From JBMOJK01 sp049315825 (GTDB lineage: Bacteria; Patescibacteriota; Gracilibacteria; BD1-5; UBA2023), in assembly GCA_049315825.1 (NCBI GenBank), contig JBMOJK010000010.1, forward strand, positions 1 through 38,619: a DNA stretch of 38,619 bases, written 5' to 3'. Shown here one piece after another: positions 1-9,793 of the stretch. Numbering within the stretch: the first letter of the stretch is position 1; each line of letters opens with the position of its first letter. Position numbers and translations under genes: made by a program. The notes under the pieces were generated by a model, which was given only the letters and a program-made list of their open reading frames with translations, ran no database searches and had not been told where the DNA came from.

Positions 1-1
1 T

Positions 2-793
2 CTTTTTTTCATTGGAGGTCTGTTGAAGATGTTGAGTCTCATCTTCAAGAAATGAGAAGTCATCCCCGAGATTGAAAGTATCCCTGCGGTGAATATTTTC
101 GTCGTAATCCGCGAGAATACTGCGCTCATCCTCCTCAATACTTCAGGAGAAGCACTCCACAAGCGCGGATACCGCCGCGAAGCCGGGGATGCTCCAATCA
201 AGGAAACACTCGCTGCTGCGATCATCATGGTGAGTAACTGGCGCTATAAGTCGCCATTTCTCGATCCATTCTGTGGATCGGGGACGATTGCGATCGAGGC
301 TGCACTCATGGCTCGTAATATTGCACCTGGACTCAAGCGATCTTTTGCCTTCGAAAGCTGGGATTGGTACGACAAGAAATACAAACTCGACGAAACTACT
401 GCCGCGATGGCTCGTATCTACCCAAGCGGAGAATACCAGATCGAAGCCAGTGATATCGATCCTGACATGGTAGAAATAGCCATGGAAAATGCTCGTCGCG
501 CCGGAATCCCGAACGATGTTACATTCCGAAATGCAGACGTGCGATCCTACGCCGATAGCAAGCGAACGGGCTGCCTCGTAACCAATCCTCCGTACGGTCT
601 TCGTCTCAACGATCAAGATCTCGTACCTCTCTACGATACACTCACCAAGATCTTCAAAGCCAATAAAGAACTTGCTGGTGGGATCATCACAAGCTGGGAT
701 CTCTTCCTCGATCGCGCAAAACGCGAAGGATTTGAGAAACGAAAACTCTACAACGGATCAGAGCGTTGTGACTTTTGTTATAAGAAAGCTTAA
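2..793 (+). CDS. RlmL/YpsC-type RNA methyltransferase, 5' truncated by window edge
   Basis: Class I SAM-dependent RNA (probably 23S rRNA guanine-N2) methyltransferase of the COG0116 family. Visible motifs: the family hallmark TSGEALHKRGYR, SAM motif FLDPFCGSGTIAIEAALMA, an acidic motif ASDIDPDMV, and the target-amino NPPY motif in TNPPYGLRL. The N-terminal THUMP region lies before the window. A GTG at 89 gives a standard-code ORF, but homology (ESIPAVNIFVVIRE) continues upstream, so 89 is not the start; the frame stays open to the edge if TGA at 53-55 is Gly. The first ~55 bases also read plausibly in frame 1, so the extreme 5' part is uncertain. Ends TAA, followed by a terminator. Confidence 0.8.
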
Positions 794-845
794 ATCTGGC
801 TGAGTTTTCTTAAAAGCTCTTTGATAAAAAACATACAGGATATAG

Positions 846-877
846 GATGGGTAAGAGTTTCTTAACCCATCTTTTTT
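846..877 (+). terminator. Intrinsic terminator after the methyltransferase
   Basis: GATGGGT pairs with ACCCATC around a short inner stem, followed by six T. The T-run touches the ATG of the next gene at 878, so that gene's own transcript must begin inside or just before this hairpin. Confidence 0.7.
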
Positions 878-1696
878 ATGAAACTTTCATTATCCTCGCT
901 TCCTGGTCCATATCCGATCGCGGTATACGGACTCGGTGCGACGTTTCTTCTGAGTTTGATCAGTCGTCCATTTTGGCCTACTGTACTCTCGGCGCTCGTT
1001 TTGTTCGCGGTTGGAGCTATCTGACAATTTGCATGGAAAAGAGAGTTGAAATGGAGTGCATTTGTTACACAGGATACATTCATTTCAACGATGATCATCG
1101 CATTGCTTCTTGAGCCTGCAAGTAGCATCCCAGAGATATTTCCTATCGCACTCGTTGCGGCTCTCGCGATCGCACTACGTGTCTTGGTGCGATACAAGGT
1201 ATCACCCCTGATCAATCCTGCCGCTGGGGCAATCGGAGCTGCAGTACTTATCTCGTACACCGGACTGATCGTAGCACCACTCGGCTCATGGTGGGGAGCA
1301 AACTATGCGCTCACTCTGGGAGACATCCGACTCACCGTCGGAACTGTGATCTCCATGATCCTCTGTGCACTCATCGTAGCTCGCAATCGAAAACAATGGT
1401 TCGCTGGAATATTTTTCGCTCTTGTTGCAGCATATATGCTCACACAAGGAAATTTTATGGACTATTTCCTCGATGGAACAGTGTTTTTCTTCTTCGGACT
1501 CATGGCATGTGAACCAAAAACTTCGCCGATCTCAAAAGCACATCAGATCACTATCGGGATAGTTCTAGCAGGTGCATTGATCGCAAGTTTCGTGTGGCAT
1601 CTTCCTTCGGGATATATCTTCGCACTCATTCTTGCAAATATCGTACGCGCTGGGATTACTCATATCCCATTTCTCAAAAAACTCTTCACGTTTTAG
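878..1696 (+). CDS. RnfD/NqrB-like integral membrane protein
   Basis: Multi-pass membrane protein of 272 residues resembling the NqrB/RnfD subunit of ion-pumping flavoprotein complexes. The start ATG at 878 opens a frame interrupted only by TGA (Gly) at 1022-1024. Family-like landmarks are SPLINPAAGAIGAA (the NPAA motif), a WWG segment after the next helix, and near the C-terminus FLDGTVFFFFGLMACEP then KTSP, matching the conserved 'MxTDPxTSP' region of RnfD. No other rnf or nqr genes are in the window, so it may act alone or with a distant partner. The canonical flavinylation Thr motif (SGAT-type) is not obvious. RnfD-like by motif only. Confidence 0.68.
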
Positions 1697-1697
1697 C

Positions 1698-1729
1698 ACA
1701 ATAAAGGCTGCAAATGCAGCCTTTATTGT
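1698..1729. terminator. Bidirectional intrinsic terminator
   Basis: Perfect 15-bp inverted repeat (ACAATAAAGGCTGCA and its complement) with a two-base loop, between convergent genes ending at 1696 (+) and 1732 (-). Confidence 0.85.
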
Positions 1730-1731
1730 TG

Positions 1732-2436
1732 TTAGCGATCCATTTCTTCGTCGTCGAATCCATCGTCGAGATCAACCTCCACCGTATCATCCTGCGAGAT
1801 CGGAGACTGGAGGAATTCTACCACATGGAAGAGATGTCCGAAAATCTTGGCATTCTCTTCTGGTTGTCCGTCATATTTAACCATCGCAAGGACTGGATAG
1901 ACCTCTTCGGATCGTTCAAGTTTCTTGGCAGCAAGGATCATCGGATAGGTTACTGGATCAACACAGTCTGCGCTGTACGCGAAGTCTACTTGCTCCTGAA
2001 GCTCTGCTGACATACCATCCGCCTTTGTGACTGTAATCCCCCCGATCGAAAGTCCGAAGGTTTCAAAGTCGATATCATCCTGTTCATCGTAGTGCGAGAG
2101 GAAAAGCGGATCGCGCATAAAAGCATCGCGGTTTTCCTTGGTAAAGCTCGTTGATTCGATCGCAGCATCATACGGAAGAAACACATTCGGAAGGACGATA
2201 TCCCCAACTTCATGTTCCGTAGAAACCACATTTGCAGAACTTAAAATCCATACCTGGCCTGCAGCAAACTCTCCGAAAGCGCGCTCAATAAGCGACTCAG
2301 GTGATGATTCAGTCCAGAGAAGGATACGCTCGAGTTTTTGATAAACTCCAGAGGCATTCATCTTCTCAACAAGACCGAAGTGTGCCATTGCGGCATCTCG
2401 GATACGAGCATCATGCGTTACGAAAACGTGGATCAT
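1732..2436 (-). CDS. Nucleoside-phosphorylase-like protein of uncertain function
   Basis: 234 residues, no internal TGA, stop TAA. I chose the ATG at 2436 (MIHVFVTHDARIRD) because the longer frame upstream reads through the promoter of the divergent gene. Pattern resembles the phosphorylase/MTA-SAH nucleosidase superfamily: an early VFVTHD strand, ILSSANVVSTEHEVGDIVLP (similar to 'G.aGal....GDvvv'), then GGITVTKADGMSAEL and a DPVTYPMILAAKK stretch where the family has its 'D(m)E' substrate motif. These matches are weak and the catalytic residues cannot be assigned. The C-terminus is a strongly acidic tail (DDTVEVDLDDGFDDEE). Alternative: an unrelated family with the same fold. Confidence 0.6.
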   Translation of the reverse strand: MIHVFVTHDARIRDAAMAHFGLVEKMNASGVYQKLERILLWTESSPESLIERAFGEFAAGQVWILSSANVVSTEHEVGDIVLPNVFLPYDAAIESTSFTKENRDAFMRDPLFLSHYDEQDDIDFETFGLSIGGITVTKADGMSAELQEQVDFAYSADCVDPVTYPMILAAKKLERSEEVYPVLAMVKYDGQPEENAKIFGHLFHVVEFLQSPISQDDTVEVDLDDGFDDEEMDR

Positions 2437-2500
2437 AGAAGTGTTGGTGAATTTATGCGAGTGGGTAGTATATGCTAAAATCCAAATCTCAAAACCCCAA

Positions 2501-2902
2501 ATGATACAATTAAACACCACCGAGATCGCACTCATCGTCCTGATATTTCTCATTGCGCTCTGCATGAGCTTTGCCCTAGGACGAATCCTGCGCAGTCGAC
2601 ATGCATCACACCTCAGGCAGGATGCAATCACTCGCTCGAAGTCAGTCATCCTCTGAGAAGTCTACGAAAAAATTCTCCCATTTCTGCCGAATTTCCCTTT
2701 TGCAGCTCGAGATATGGTATTCGTAGGAAAATGAGTAGATTACGTAGTCTTCGACGGACTCTCCACGGGCTCGCTCAAGAAAATCGTCTTCCTCGAACTC
2801 AAGTCGGGCGGATCGAGCCTCAACAAAAACGAACGCATGATCCGAGAAACCGTAGAATCCTGAAAGATCGAATACAAGATAGAACGCCTCGAAGGTTTTT
2901 AG
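2501..2902 (+). CDS. Holliday-junction-resolvase-like endonuclease (PF10107-like)
   Basis: 133-residue protein visible only with TGA = Gly (three in-frame TGA codons, the first at 2654); ends TAG. An N-terminal hydrophobic helix (about residues 6-26) is followed by a short basic linker and a nuclease-like domain: DYVVFDG, then VFLELKSGGSSLNKNERM and a REVE/RETVE-type helix with GKIEY. This is the layout of the predicted 'Holliday junction resolvase-like' family, with the D...E-x-K restriction-nuclease core (FDG...LELK). It opens a closely packed + cluster and stands 9 bases before the next start. Membrane anchoring and actual substrate are not established for this family. Confidence 0.75.
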
Positions 2903-2911
2903 ATTTCTGAT

Positions 2912-3349
2912 ATGAGTAAACAAAATACGGTTATAACATTTTGAACGTTTGATCTCGTGCATCCGGGGCATGCGTTTTATCTTGCAGAAGCCAAGAAACA
3001 TGGTGAAAAACTCATCACGATCATCGCAACCGATGCGAATGTTCTCAAGATCAAGGGTCGCCAAACATTTCATGCTCAGTCTAAGCGAAGAGACGATATT
3101 GCGGCACTTGGTATCTCTGATATCGTAGAAATTGGCGACGAACATGACCCGTATAAATGCCTGCGTACTTACGAACCCAGCACCATCTGTCTCGGCTACG
3201 ATCAGCACGGATTTACTGAAGGGCTTACGAGATTTTTGGATACGAATTTCCCAAATACCAAGATCATACGCATCGATGGACACGCTACTGATATCCATAA
3301 ATCTTCCAAGCTCCGAGCCCAGCTCGAAGCTGATCCATCCTCAATCTAA
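2912..3349 (+). CDS. Cytidylyltransferase-family nucleotidyltransferase (FAD synthase/TagD-like)
   Basis: 145-residue nucleotidylyl transferase. Start ATG at 2912, then TGA at 2942 supplies the Gly of the nearly invariant GTFD: ITF-G-TFDLVHPGHAFYL. The HxGH motif (HPGH) binds the nucleotide phosphate; ICLGYDQHG is the conserved C-terminal motif typical of RibL/TagD-like enzymes (LGYDQ). RRDDIAALGISDIVEIGDEHD is the middle helix-strand of the fold. Family reactions transfer CMP or AMP to glycerol-3-phosphate, FMN or similar; substrate cannot be decided here. A GTG start at 2957, as a standard-code caller would choose, would remove the first beta strand and is wrong. Confidence 0.85.
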
Positions 3350-3352
3350 ACC

Positions 3353-3844
3353 ATGAAAAAGAAACTCGCAGCACTCGCACAAACTCGCCCAAGTCGGTCA
3401 TGGGTAGTTATACTCGTTGTACTCGTACTCGTCGTGGCCGTCATGCTCACGCGAGAGATTCGCGGAGCGATCAATTCTGGAAATCTCGATCGTCACATGA
3501 AGCTGCGCAACCCGTTTGATCGCCCTCCAAATGATGACAAGCGAACACCACTTACCTCTCCCGATGCGATCGCTCCATGGATGACATTTCGCTATATAAG
3601 CTTTGCCTTTGGAATGCCAGAAACATATCTCAAGGACACCCTGGGAGTTGATCACAAAAACTTCCCAGATATTTCGGTCGGAAAATACGCAAAATCTTCC
3701 AAAATAGAAGTCGGTGCATTTGTGGAGTCTGTAAAAAGTGCAGTTCGAATATATCTACAAACCCATCCAAAATCACTTACTGGATCAGTGCTCACAGGAG
3801 CAGTATCCACTGGATGAATTTCAGTCGATCATCCAAAGAAATAG
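3353..3844 (+). CDS. Single-pass membrane protein of unknown function
   Basis: 163 residues, starting three bases after the transferase stop. A basic N-terminus (MKKKLAALAQTRPSRS) precedes one strong membrane helix (about 18-33) and then a soluble domain with IAPWMTFRYISFAFGMP, ETYLKDTLGV and a final helical pair, suggesting a small helical outside or inside domain. TGA at 3815 is read as Gly, adding ten residues to a TAG stop at 3842-3844. The DedA gene begins two bases later, so the two are probably co-expressed. I do not recognise the family. Confidence 0.7.
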
Positions 3845-3845
3845 C

Positions 3846-4439
3846 ATGCTTGATTTCTTCCTCTCATACATACTGATCTACGGACAACTCATGCTATTTG
3901 CGGTAGCGCTTTTGGCATCTTTTGGCTTTCCGTTCCCGATCACAGCACTCGCAGTAGCATCTGGTGCACTTTCGGCTCAGGGGTATTTTGGGCTGACTCA
4001 GATTATCGCGTGTTGTTTCGTGGGGTGTGTGATCGGAGATACAACCGGATACTGGATCGCGCGCAAATACGGAAAATCTATTTTTAGTCGGATCGGGATG
4101 CATAAAGTACTGATTTCTGATCGATTCACACAAACTGAAGCCAGTCTCGAAAAGCACTATCGTTCCATGATCTTTTATTCACGATTCATCGTGACTTTCA
4201 TGGGTCCACCGATCAATATCATCGCTGGCCTTTGAAATATTTCATACCGTAGATTTCTCCCTTATGTGCTCTTAGGTCAGATTACATACTCGGCAATTTT
4301 TGTGTTACTGGGATACGCATTTAGTGAGCAATGGGAAAATATTTCTGATCTTTCCGGAGAAATATGAACGATTATCGCTCTGCTTGCACTGCTGATCGTA
4401 TTGATTGTTGGACTCGTAAAATATTTGCGAAGAGCATAA
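3846..4439 (+). CDS. DedA/VTT-family membrane protein
   Basis: 197 residues with two TGA-Gly codons (4234 and 4366). The DedA/SNARE-associated (VTT) pattern is clear: GFPFPITALAVASGALSAQG near the N-terminus, GCVIGDTTGYWIARKYGK, then FYSRFIVTFMGPPINIIAG-G-N (family 'F.R..P.vr....aG') and a terminal helix pair. Family members move lipids such as undecaprenyl phosphate or phospholipids across the membrane. It is the last gene of the + cluster and is followed by a strong terminator. Start ATG is two bases after the preceding TAG, typical of translational coupling. Confidence 0.88.
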
Positions 4440-4464
4440 AAAAATCCCCATTTTGGGGATTTTT
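4439..4464. terminator. Bidirectional intrinsic terminator
   Basis: AAAAATCCCCA - TTT - TGGGGATTTTT stem-loop between convergent genes; T-rich on both strands. Confidence 0.85.
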
Positions 4465-4465
4465 A

Positions 4466-4777
4466 TTATTTCATCATCGTGTCTGATTTCATCATTGCAC
4501 CATTCATGAGGTATTTCTTGATGATGAGATTTTGTGCGGCAGTACCTCGGTAGTTCTTGATACCAGCCTTCGTAGCGAGTGCTGAACGATCCTTCATCCA
4601 GTTATACCCCTTTGACTTCGCAAGTGCACTGACACTCATATGTGTGTTTGTCATCGTCATCGTGTCCGACTTCATCATGACATCCTTTTGCATCGAATCC
4701 ATCGACATGGCAAATGATGAAGTAGTACCAAAAGCGGTAGTCACAAGAACGAGACCCACTGTGAGAAGAGTTTTCAT
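4466..4777 (-). CDS. Small methionine-rich exported protein
   Basis: 103 residues with a typical signal peptide (basic start, hydrophobic core, cleavage probably after SSFA, about residue 23). The mature part carries 14 Met in about 80 residues and two copies of MMKSDTM, one near its N-terminus and one at the C-terminal end. No Cys. Central GYNWMKDRSALATKAGIKNY looks like a short helical domain. Met-rich exported proteins often bind Cu(I) or serve as oxidation sinks; that is an inference here. It is preceded by the same direct-repeat promoter as dipZ, the gene directly upstream on the same strand, which suggests shared control. Stop TAA. Confidence 0.75.
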   Translation of the reverse strand: MKTLLTVGLVLVTTAFGTTSSFAMSMDSMQKDVMMKSDTMTMTNTHMSVSALAKSKGYNWMKDRSALATKAGIKNYRGTAAQNLIIKKYLMNGAMMKSDTMMK

Positions 4778-4815
4778 AAAACAAAGAAATGATTAAACGT
4801 GCTGTGCACTCAGAT

Positions 4816-4847
4816 AGAATATATTTGTGGATTAAGGATGGATTAAG
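4816..4847 (-). promoter_or_regulatory. Direct-repeat operator and -10 before the Met-rich protein
   Basis: On the minus strand: CTTAA-N6-CTTAA, 10 bases, then TATTCT as -10. The repeat period is 11 bp (one helix turn), the geometry of OmpR-family response-regulator sites that replace a -35 box. One half-site overlaps the dipZ stop codon. An identical arrangement precedes dipZ at 6591-6622. Confidence 0.6.
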
Positions 4848-6570
4848 ACCCAAACGTAAATGCATGAAATGACATCTGTGAAGTGAGCTCGAGCTGCACT
4901 GTGACGTCCTTTTCGAATCCATCAAAACTCGCAATATGATACATTTTATCGCCCGTTATATGCAGAAGTCCGTCGTGGAGTTCGGGTGAATGATTGGAGA
5001 TATTGCCCGATTGCGCGACTTTGAGATTCCCCTCTTGTGCTCCGGAGATGACGAGATATGCGTCTTTTGCGGAGAGTTTCATCGTGAGTGTACTTCCCTT
5101 TTCTCCTTGGATGGACTCACCCTGGACGGTCCATTTTCCACCGAGGGTGACCTGGTTGGATGTGAGCTTGGATGCAGGAGTAAATAGCTGAGCTCCGTTT
5201 TTGTAGTTTGGATTGATGATGAACTTCGTGCGGAGTGATCCGAGATAGGTTTCGGGGGACTGGAGTCGACTCGAAGATTTCTCAGGATCTTGAACGGTCG
5301 TTTCGGATGAAATCCCGAGGAGGTACTGGATAAGTTTCTCACTCTCGGCGTAGCCTCCTTCTCCGAAGTGTGAGTGACGGAGCTTTCCTTCTCGGTCGAT
5401 GAAATACTTCGCTGGCCAGTATTGATTCTCGTATGCATTCCATGTCGAATATCCATTGTCGAGCGCAACTGGGTAGAGGATTCCGGCATCTTTGACTGCC
5501 TTTTGCACGTTTTCTGGATTCTTTTCGAATGCGAATTCCGGTGCATGTACCCCGATGATTACGAGTCATTTGTCTGCGTATTTCTTGTTCCACTCTACGA
5601 GATACGGGAGCGTGCGCTGACAGTTGATACACGAATACGTCCAGAAATCCACGAGCACCACCTTTCCTTTGAGACCCGCGATCGTGAGCGGTGAACTACC
5701 TATCCAGCTCGTAAGTCCCGCGAGCTCGGGTGCATCTTGTTTTCCATCATACGCAAGCTCAAATGGAGGTGCTCCCTGAGTCATAGATACCTGGGTATTG
5801 TTTGAATTTTGAGCCGTCGAATCATGCATCGATGGCTTCGTAGGAAGCGATGATTTCAAGATTTTTTGTTCGAGTTTTGTGATATCAAAAAGCCCGGCAG
5901 AGAGTGAACCACTCTCGATCTGTTTGTCGAATCCCGTCACGATCGCGAGACCTACGAGCACAAACAACACTCCCAGACCACGTCGGAACCAACCCTTTGG
6001 ATCGGCGGACCATTTGAGTTTTTTGATGAGTTGTTGTCCGAAGATCGAGATCAGGAGGAGGATAATCCCAAGTCCGAGTGCATATGCCGTGAGGTAGGCA
6101 ACTCCTAGTCCGAAGCTCACCGGAAGTACCGTCGCAAGGATGAGTGAATATGTCGGAGAACAGCTTGAGAAGACCGGCCCGAGCGCGAGCCCTGTGAGCA
6201 CAGCAGCAAATGCACCACTCTTCGCACTCGAAGCTTCGAGCTTCTCCTGGCTACGTCGCTCGAATCCTGTGATCTCAGCCACGTGCGTCCAAATCCCTGG
6301 GAAGATCGTCACTACACCAAGGCCCATCACCAAAATCCCAGAAAAATACGGGAAAAATGACGGCGAAACACCGATGAACACCGTGCTTACCTTGATAAGC
6401 AGAGTGAAAACTACGATCGAAATCATGAGCGAAGCAGCGATGAGATACGGACGCCACACACCGCCCTTGAGTGAACCACCGACGATGATGGGCAGCAGTG
6501 GAAGCACACACGGTGCAAGGACGGTCAGCACTCCCGAAAGAAACGAGATCAAGAAGAGTGTCATATGCAT
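4843..6570 (-). CDS. dipZ: DipZ-type CcdA-thioredoxin-carbohydrate-binding-like fusion
   Basis: 575-residue membrane thiol-disulfide protein in three parts. (1) CcdA/DsbD transmembrane domain, residues ~1-210, with the two redox cysteines in LAPCVLPLLP and FSSCSPTYS. (2) Thioredoxin/TlpA-like domain, ~285-430, active site CINC at residues 314-317 (WTYSCINCQRTLPY). TGA at 5566-5568 gives the Gly in KYADK-G-LVIIGVHAPEF, a conserved position. (3) C-terminal beta-rich domain (~440-575), as in mycobacterial DipZ. It carries electrons from cytoplasm to envelope thiols. Under the standard code it would be split in two. Start MHM at 6570; the second ATG (6564) is possible. Confidence 0.92.
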
Positions 6571-6590
6571 AAGTTATGAAATATGCCCAC

Positions 6591-6622
6591 ATACTATTCC
6601 CTCAAATTAAGATCAGATTAAG
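6591..6622 (-). promoter_or_regulatory. Direct-repeat operator and -10 before dipZ
   Basis: Minus strand: CTTAA-TCTGAT-CTTAA, 10 bases, then TAGTAT (-10), about 20 bases before the dipZ start. Same repeat, same 6-base spacer length and same distance to -10 as the site at 4816-4847. Confidence 0.6.
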
Positions 6623-6649
6623 GATATTTGTAGAAATTCTTAGGAAAAA

Positions 6650-6678
6650 TTCTCGATCTCTCTACAAGCACGTATACT
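6650..6678 (+). promoter_or_regulatory. Probable recQ promoter
   Basis: Good -10 TATACT at 6673-6678 with a weak -35 (TTCTCG) 17 bases upstream; recQ ATG lies 31 bases after the -10. Confidence 0.5.
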
Positions 6679-6709
6679 ATCACAAAAACATTTTACCGAC
6701 CCGATCGAC

Positions 6710-9010
6710 ATGCATTCTCTGGAAGAAATCCTCAAATCCACATTCAAACTCGAAGCCTTCCGAGATGGACAAAAAGAAGTGATCGAAAGCATTGTTGCAG
6801 GCGAAGATACGGTTGTATTCATGCCAACGGGTGGCGGAAAATCCCTCACGTATCAGCTTCCCGGGATTGCTCGACCTGGAGTAGCGATCATCATTTCCCC
6901 GCTCATCTCGCTGATGAAGGATCAGATCGATAAGCTCGATGCGCTCGGACTTCGTGCAGAGTGTATCAATTCCACCATTGATACCGCTACTCAACAAGAC
7001 ATCCTCAGCGATCTCGCAAGCCCAGATCCCGAAGGAAAATGACCGATCAAATTCCTCTACATCGCTCCCGAGCGCCTCAATTCTCAGGCATTTCTTCGTG
7101 CGATAGCCAATATCCAGATCTCGCTCGTCGCGATCGATGAGGCGCACTGTGTGAGCCAGTGGGGGCATGATTTCCGACCGAGCTATATGCGGATCCGGGA
7201 TTTCCTCGCGAATCTTCGCACGAAACAGGCCTTCCCCATCGTCGCACTCACCGCGACCGCGACCAAGAAAGTCCGCGACGACATCGTCGAACGACTCGGT
7301 CTCACGAAATACGCGATGTTCACCAAGGGTTTCGACCGCAAGAACATCATCATCCTCGTACGAGAAATCAGCTCCAAGAACGACAAGCTCGCAAAGACCC
7401 TCGACATCATCGAGAAGGTTGCGGGTTCGGGGATTATTTATTGTTCCAGCCGTAAAGTTGTGAGCGAGGTGTATGATTTCTTGAAGCAAAACGACGTCGA
7501 CGTCGGGATGTACACCGGCGCGATGGAGAGCGGAAATCGCGAAGATACCCAAAATGCCTTCATGAACGACGATCACAAGGTTATTGTTGCGACCAATGCC
7601 TTCGGGATGGGGATCGACAAGAAGGACATCCGGTTTGTCATCCACTACAATCTCCCCGGTTCGATCGAGAACTACTACCAAGAAGTCGGTCGCGGAGGAC
7701 GTGACGGGAAGCGATCTTTTGGGATCGTACTCGCGAGCTACGGCGACACCAAGATTCAGGAGTTCTTCATCGAGAACAGCAATCCACCCAAAGAAAGCAT
7801 CCTCAAACTCTATGATTCGCTCTATAGTGAATTCCAAGACGGTGAATGACGCGGTTCTCCCGTGCTCAAAACCCAGAGTGTCATGGCCCAAGAAGCCGGC
7901 ATCGAGAATGCTATGCAGGTCGGAAGTATCCTCAATATCTTCGAGAAATACGGAGTAATCCAGAAGGGATTCGAGTGAGAAATCGACGAAGGATTCCGAG
8001 GTCGCGGACTCACGCTCGCTCTTGGGAAAATGCCCGCAGACAAGCTTCCCATCGACTGGAAAAAACAACAACTCCTCGAAACCGAAGCCAAATACAAACT
8101 CGAACAGATCAAAAAACTTCTCTTCTATCCAAGCTGTCGCAAACGATTCATTCTTGAATACTTCGGAGATACCGAAGACCTCGCAACACTCAGCGAGAAC
8201 TGCGGAGCATGTGACTACTGCATCGAGAAGGACAAATACATGAGCGGGGCCGAATCCCAGCTCGTCAATCTCTCCGTCTTCGAAATCGTACTCGACGTCG
8301 TCTCTGATCTCGACGCAAAGTTCGGCTCGAACATGATCGCCCTCTTCCTCCAAGGAAGCCAAGACCAAAAACTCGTCTCTCGTGGACTCGACGATGATGA
8401 AAATTTTGGCGTGCTCAGCGAATACTCGAACGAGCTCATCCTCGCTGTGATCGAAGCCCTCATCGTCCAAGGATTCCTCGACAAAACTTCCGGGATGTAT
8501 CCACTGCTCACAACCACACCACGCGGGAGATTCTCCATCCAACGCGAACAGCTCCTCAAAAACCAAGAAGCTGATCTCCAGTCCTACGTTGCCATGAAGG
8601 CCAAAGGCAATGTATTCAAGAAATCCAAGACGAGCTCCAAGTCCGCTTCCAAAGCCGGAGGAATTTCCAAGAAATCGTCGGGTGGAGATACTTATCAGGC
8701 TACTCTCGCACTCCTCAAGATCGGCAAGGATATCAAAACCATCGCGAACGAACGCGGCGTGCATTCGCTCACCATCGAGACCCACGTCGAAAAGCTCTTC
8801 GAAGAGTGACATCTCACCCCTGCTGAGCTTACTGCGCTCGTCGACCCTACTCACCTCACGATCGTCGCAGACATCATGGCGAAATATTTCCCTGCCTGAT
8901 CCGACAAGCTTCGTCCGATCAAAGATGCCCTCGAATCAAACGGTCACTCCAAAGTCACCTACTTCGAGATCAAAGCCCAACTCCTCCTCCAGAGCAAGAC
9001 TGCAAAATAG
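6710..9010 (+). CDS. recQ: ATP-dependent DNA helicase RecQ
   Basis: 766 residues reconstructed through five TGA-Gly codons (7040, 7847, 7976, 8807, 8897), stop TAG. Superfamily-2 helicase: Walker A PTGGGKS (~39-45), DEAH box in AIDEAHC (~143), LTATAT motif III, motif VI QEVGRGGRDG. The RecQ zinc domain follows with CRKRF (~475) and CGACDYC (~498-504), then a winged-helix region. The C-terminus is an HTH_40-like segment (TYQATLALLKIGKDIKTIANE, shown in part) rather than an obvious HRDC. Role: 3'-5' unwinding in recombination and repair. It stands alone between its own promoter and a terminator. A 724-codon antisense ORF over this gene is a shadow. Confidence 0.96.
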
Positions 9011-9027
9011 CTCGACAATTAAAAGGG

Positions 9028-9068
9028 ATTCCATAGGATTCATTCATTCCAACCTCCTATGGAATTTA
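9028..9068 (+). terminator. Hairpin terminator after recQ
   Basis: ATTCCATAGGA and its exact complement separated by 16 bases, followed by a T-rich stretch. Confidence 0.65.
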
Positions 9069-9090
9069 TATCCATAATGGTTTATTGCCC

Positions 9091-9789
9091 ATGAAATCAC
9101 TCCGCCTCATCCTTTCCTCTCTCTTCATTCTCACGCTCACTGCCAGCTTTGCTTACGCAGCTGTGAAGATTGCTCCATTGAGTAACTCAAAAGTGATCAC
9201 CTACCTCACCAAGATCCTCGCAAATCCAACCGATGCAACCGATGGAACCGTCAAGAAAGCCGTTGCACTCTCTCAGTCGTGTAAAGCAGGAGAGGTTATC
9301 CAGGGATTTGGTGCAAACAACGAGATTATTTGTGTGCCTCAGGTGAAGAATAATTCAACGGTCGTTCCACCAGCGCTAGTAACTCCGACCCCGACTCCAA
9401 CTCCAGCAGCCACTGCGAAAAGTGAGTATCAGAAAGGATATGGATGTTACTCGCTTCACTCGGAGACTCAGAATTCAGATACGTACATCATGTTCTGTAA
9501 TAATAGCAAAGGGAAGATCTGTATCTACAAAGCAGTAAATGGATACGGAAAATGGAACTGTGATACACCAAAGGGCTATGGCATCACTGATTCTGAGGAT
9601 GCTTACTGTAGTGCAAGCATCCGAGAAACTCTCAACATGACTCAAACTATCTACAATGCACACTGCACTTCTATGAAAGGTAAACTCTGTACTTATTCAG
9701 GTTTTACGGATTCTGATGGTAAATTCACATTTGGAGAATGGAAGTGTACGGATGTAAAGGAAAGTGAAAAGATGGCGGAGTTTAGATAA
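9091..9789 (+). CDS. Exported cysteine-rich protein of unknown function
   Basis: 232 residues, start ATG 9091. Signal peptide ends near ASFAYA (about residue 23). Residues ~25-85 form a first region ending in two Cys; a PTPTPTPAATAK spacer (~95-110) leads into a C-terminal region with eight further Cys and repeated short patterns (KGKICIY / KGKLCTY, GKWNC / GEWKC), which looks like an internal duplication of a disulfide-bonded unit. No family recognised. No internal TGA; stop TAA. Envelope location and disulfide content fit a cell with a DipZ system, but no direct link is visible. Confidence 0.75.
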   Translation: MKSLRLILSSLFILTLTASFAYAAVKIAPLSNSKVITYLTKILANPTDATDGTVKKAVALSQSCKAGEVIQGFGANNEIICVPQVKNNSTVVPPALVTPTPTPTPAATAKSEYQKGYGCYSLHSETQNSDTYIMFCNNSKGKICIYKAVNGYGKWNCDTPKGYGITDSEDAYCSASIRETLNMTQTIYNAHCTSMKGKLCTYSGFTDSDGKFTFGEWKCTDVKESEKMAEFR

Positions 9790-9793
9790 GCAC

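Noticed and set aside
2..90. A separate gene in frame 1 (HWRSVEDVESHLQEM)
   Set aside because: Only about 30 codons before it fails; frame 2 continues into the methyltransferase with matching sequence. A frameshift at the very edge cannot be ruled out.
2441..2500. Extended N-terminus of the resolvase-like protein from 2441
   Set aside because: That stretch contains the intergenic promoter region between divergent genes; ATG 2501 gives the proper membrane-helix start.
2642..3298. 218-codon minus-strand frame
   Set aside because: Antisense to the resolvase-like and nucleotidyltransferase genes, which are supported by motifs.
5879..6610. Plus-strand ORFs opposite dipZ
   Set aside because: Shadow of the CcdA domain; low-complexity Ser/Pro products.
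6680..8854. 724-codon open frame on the minus strand
   Set aside because: Lies entirely antisense to recQ, whose helicase and zinc motifs are unmistakable. The antisense product is Glu/Asp/Phe-rich with no domain; a codon-bias shadow.
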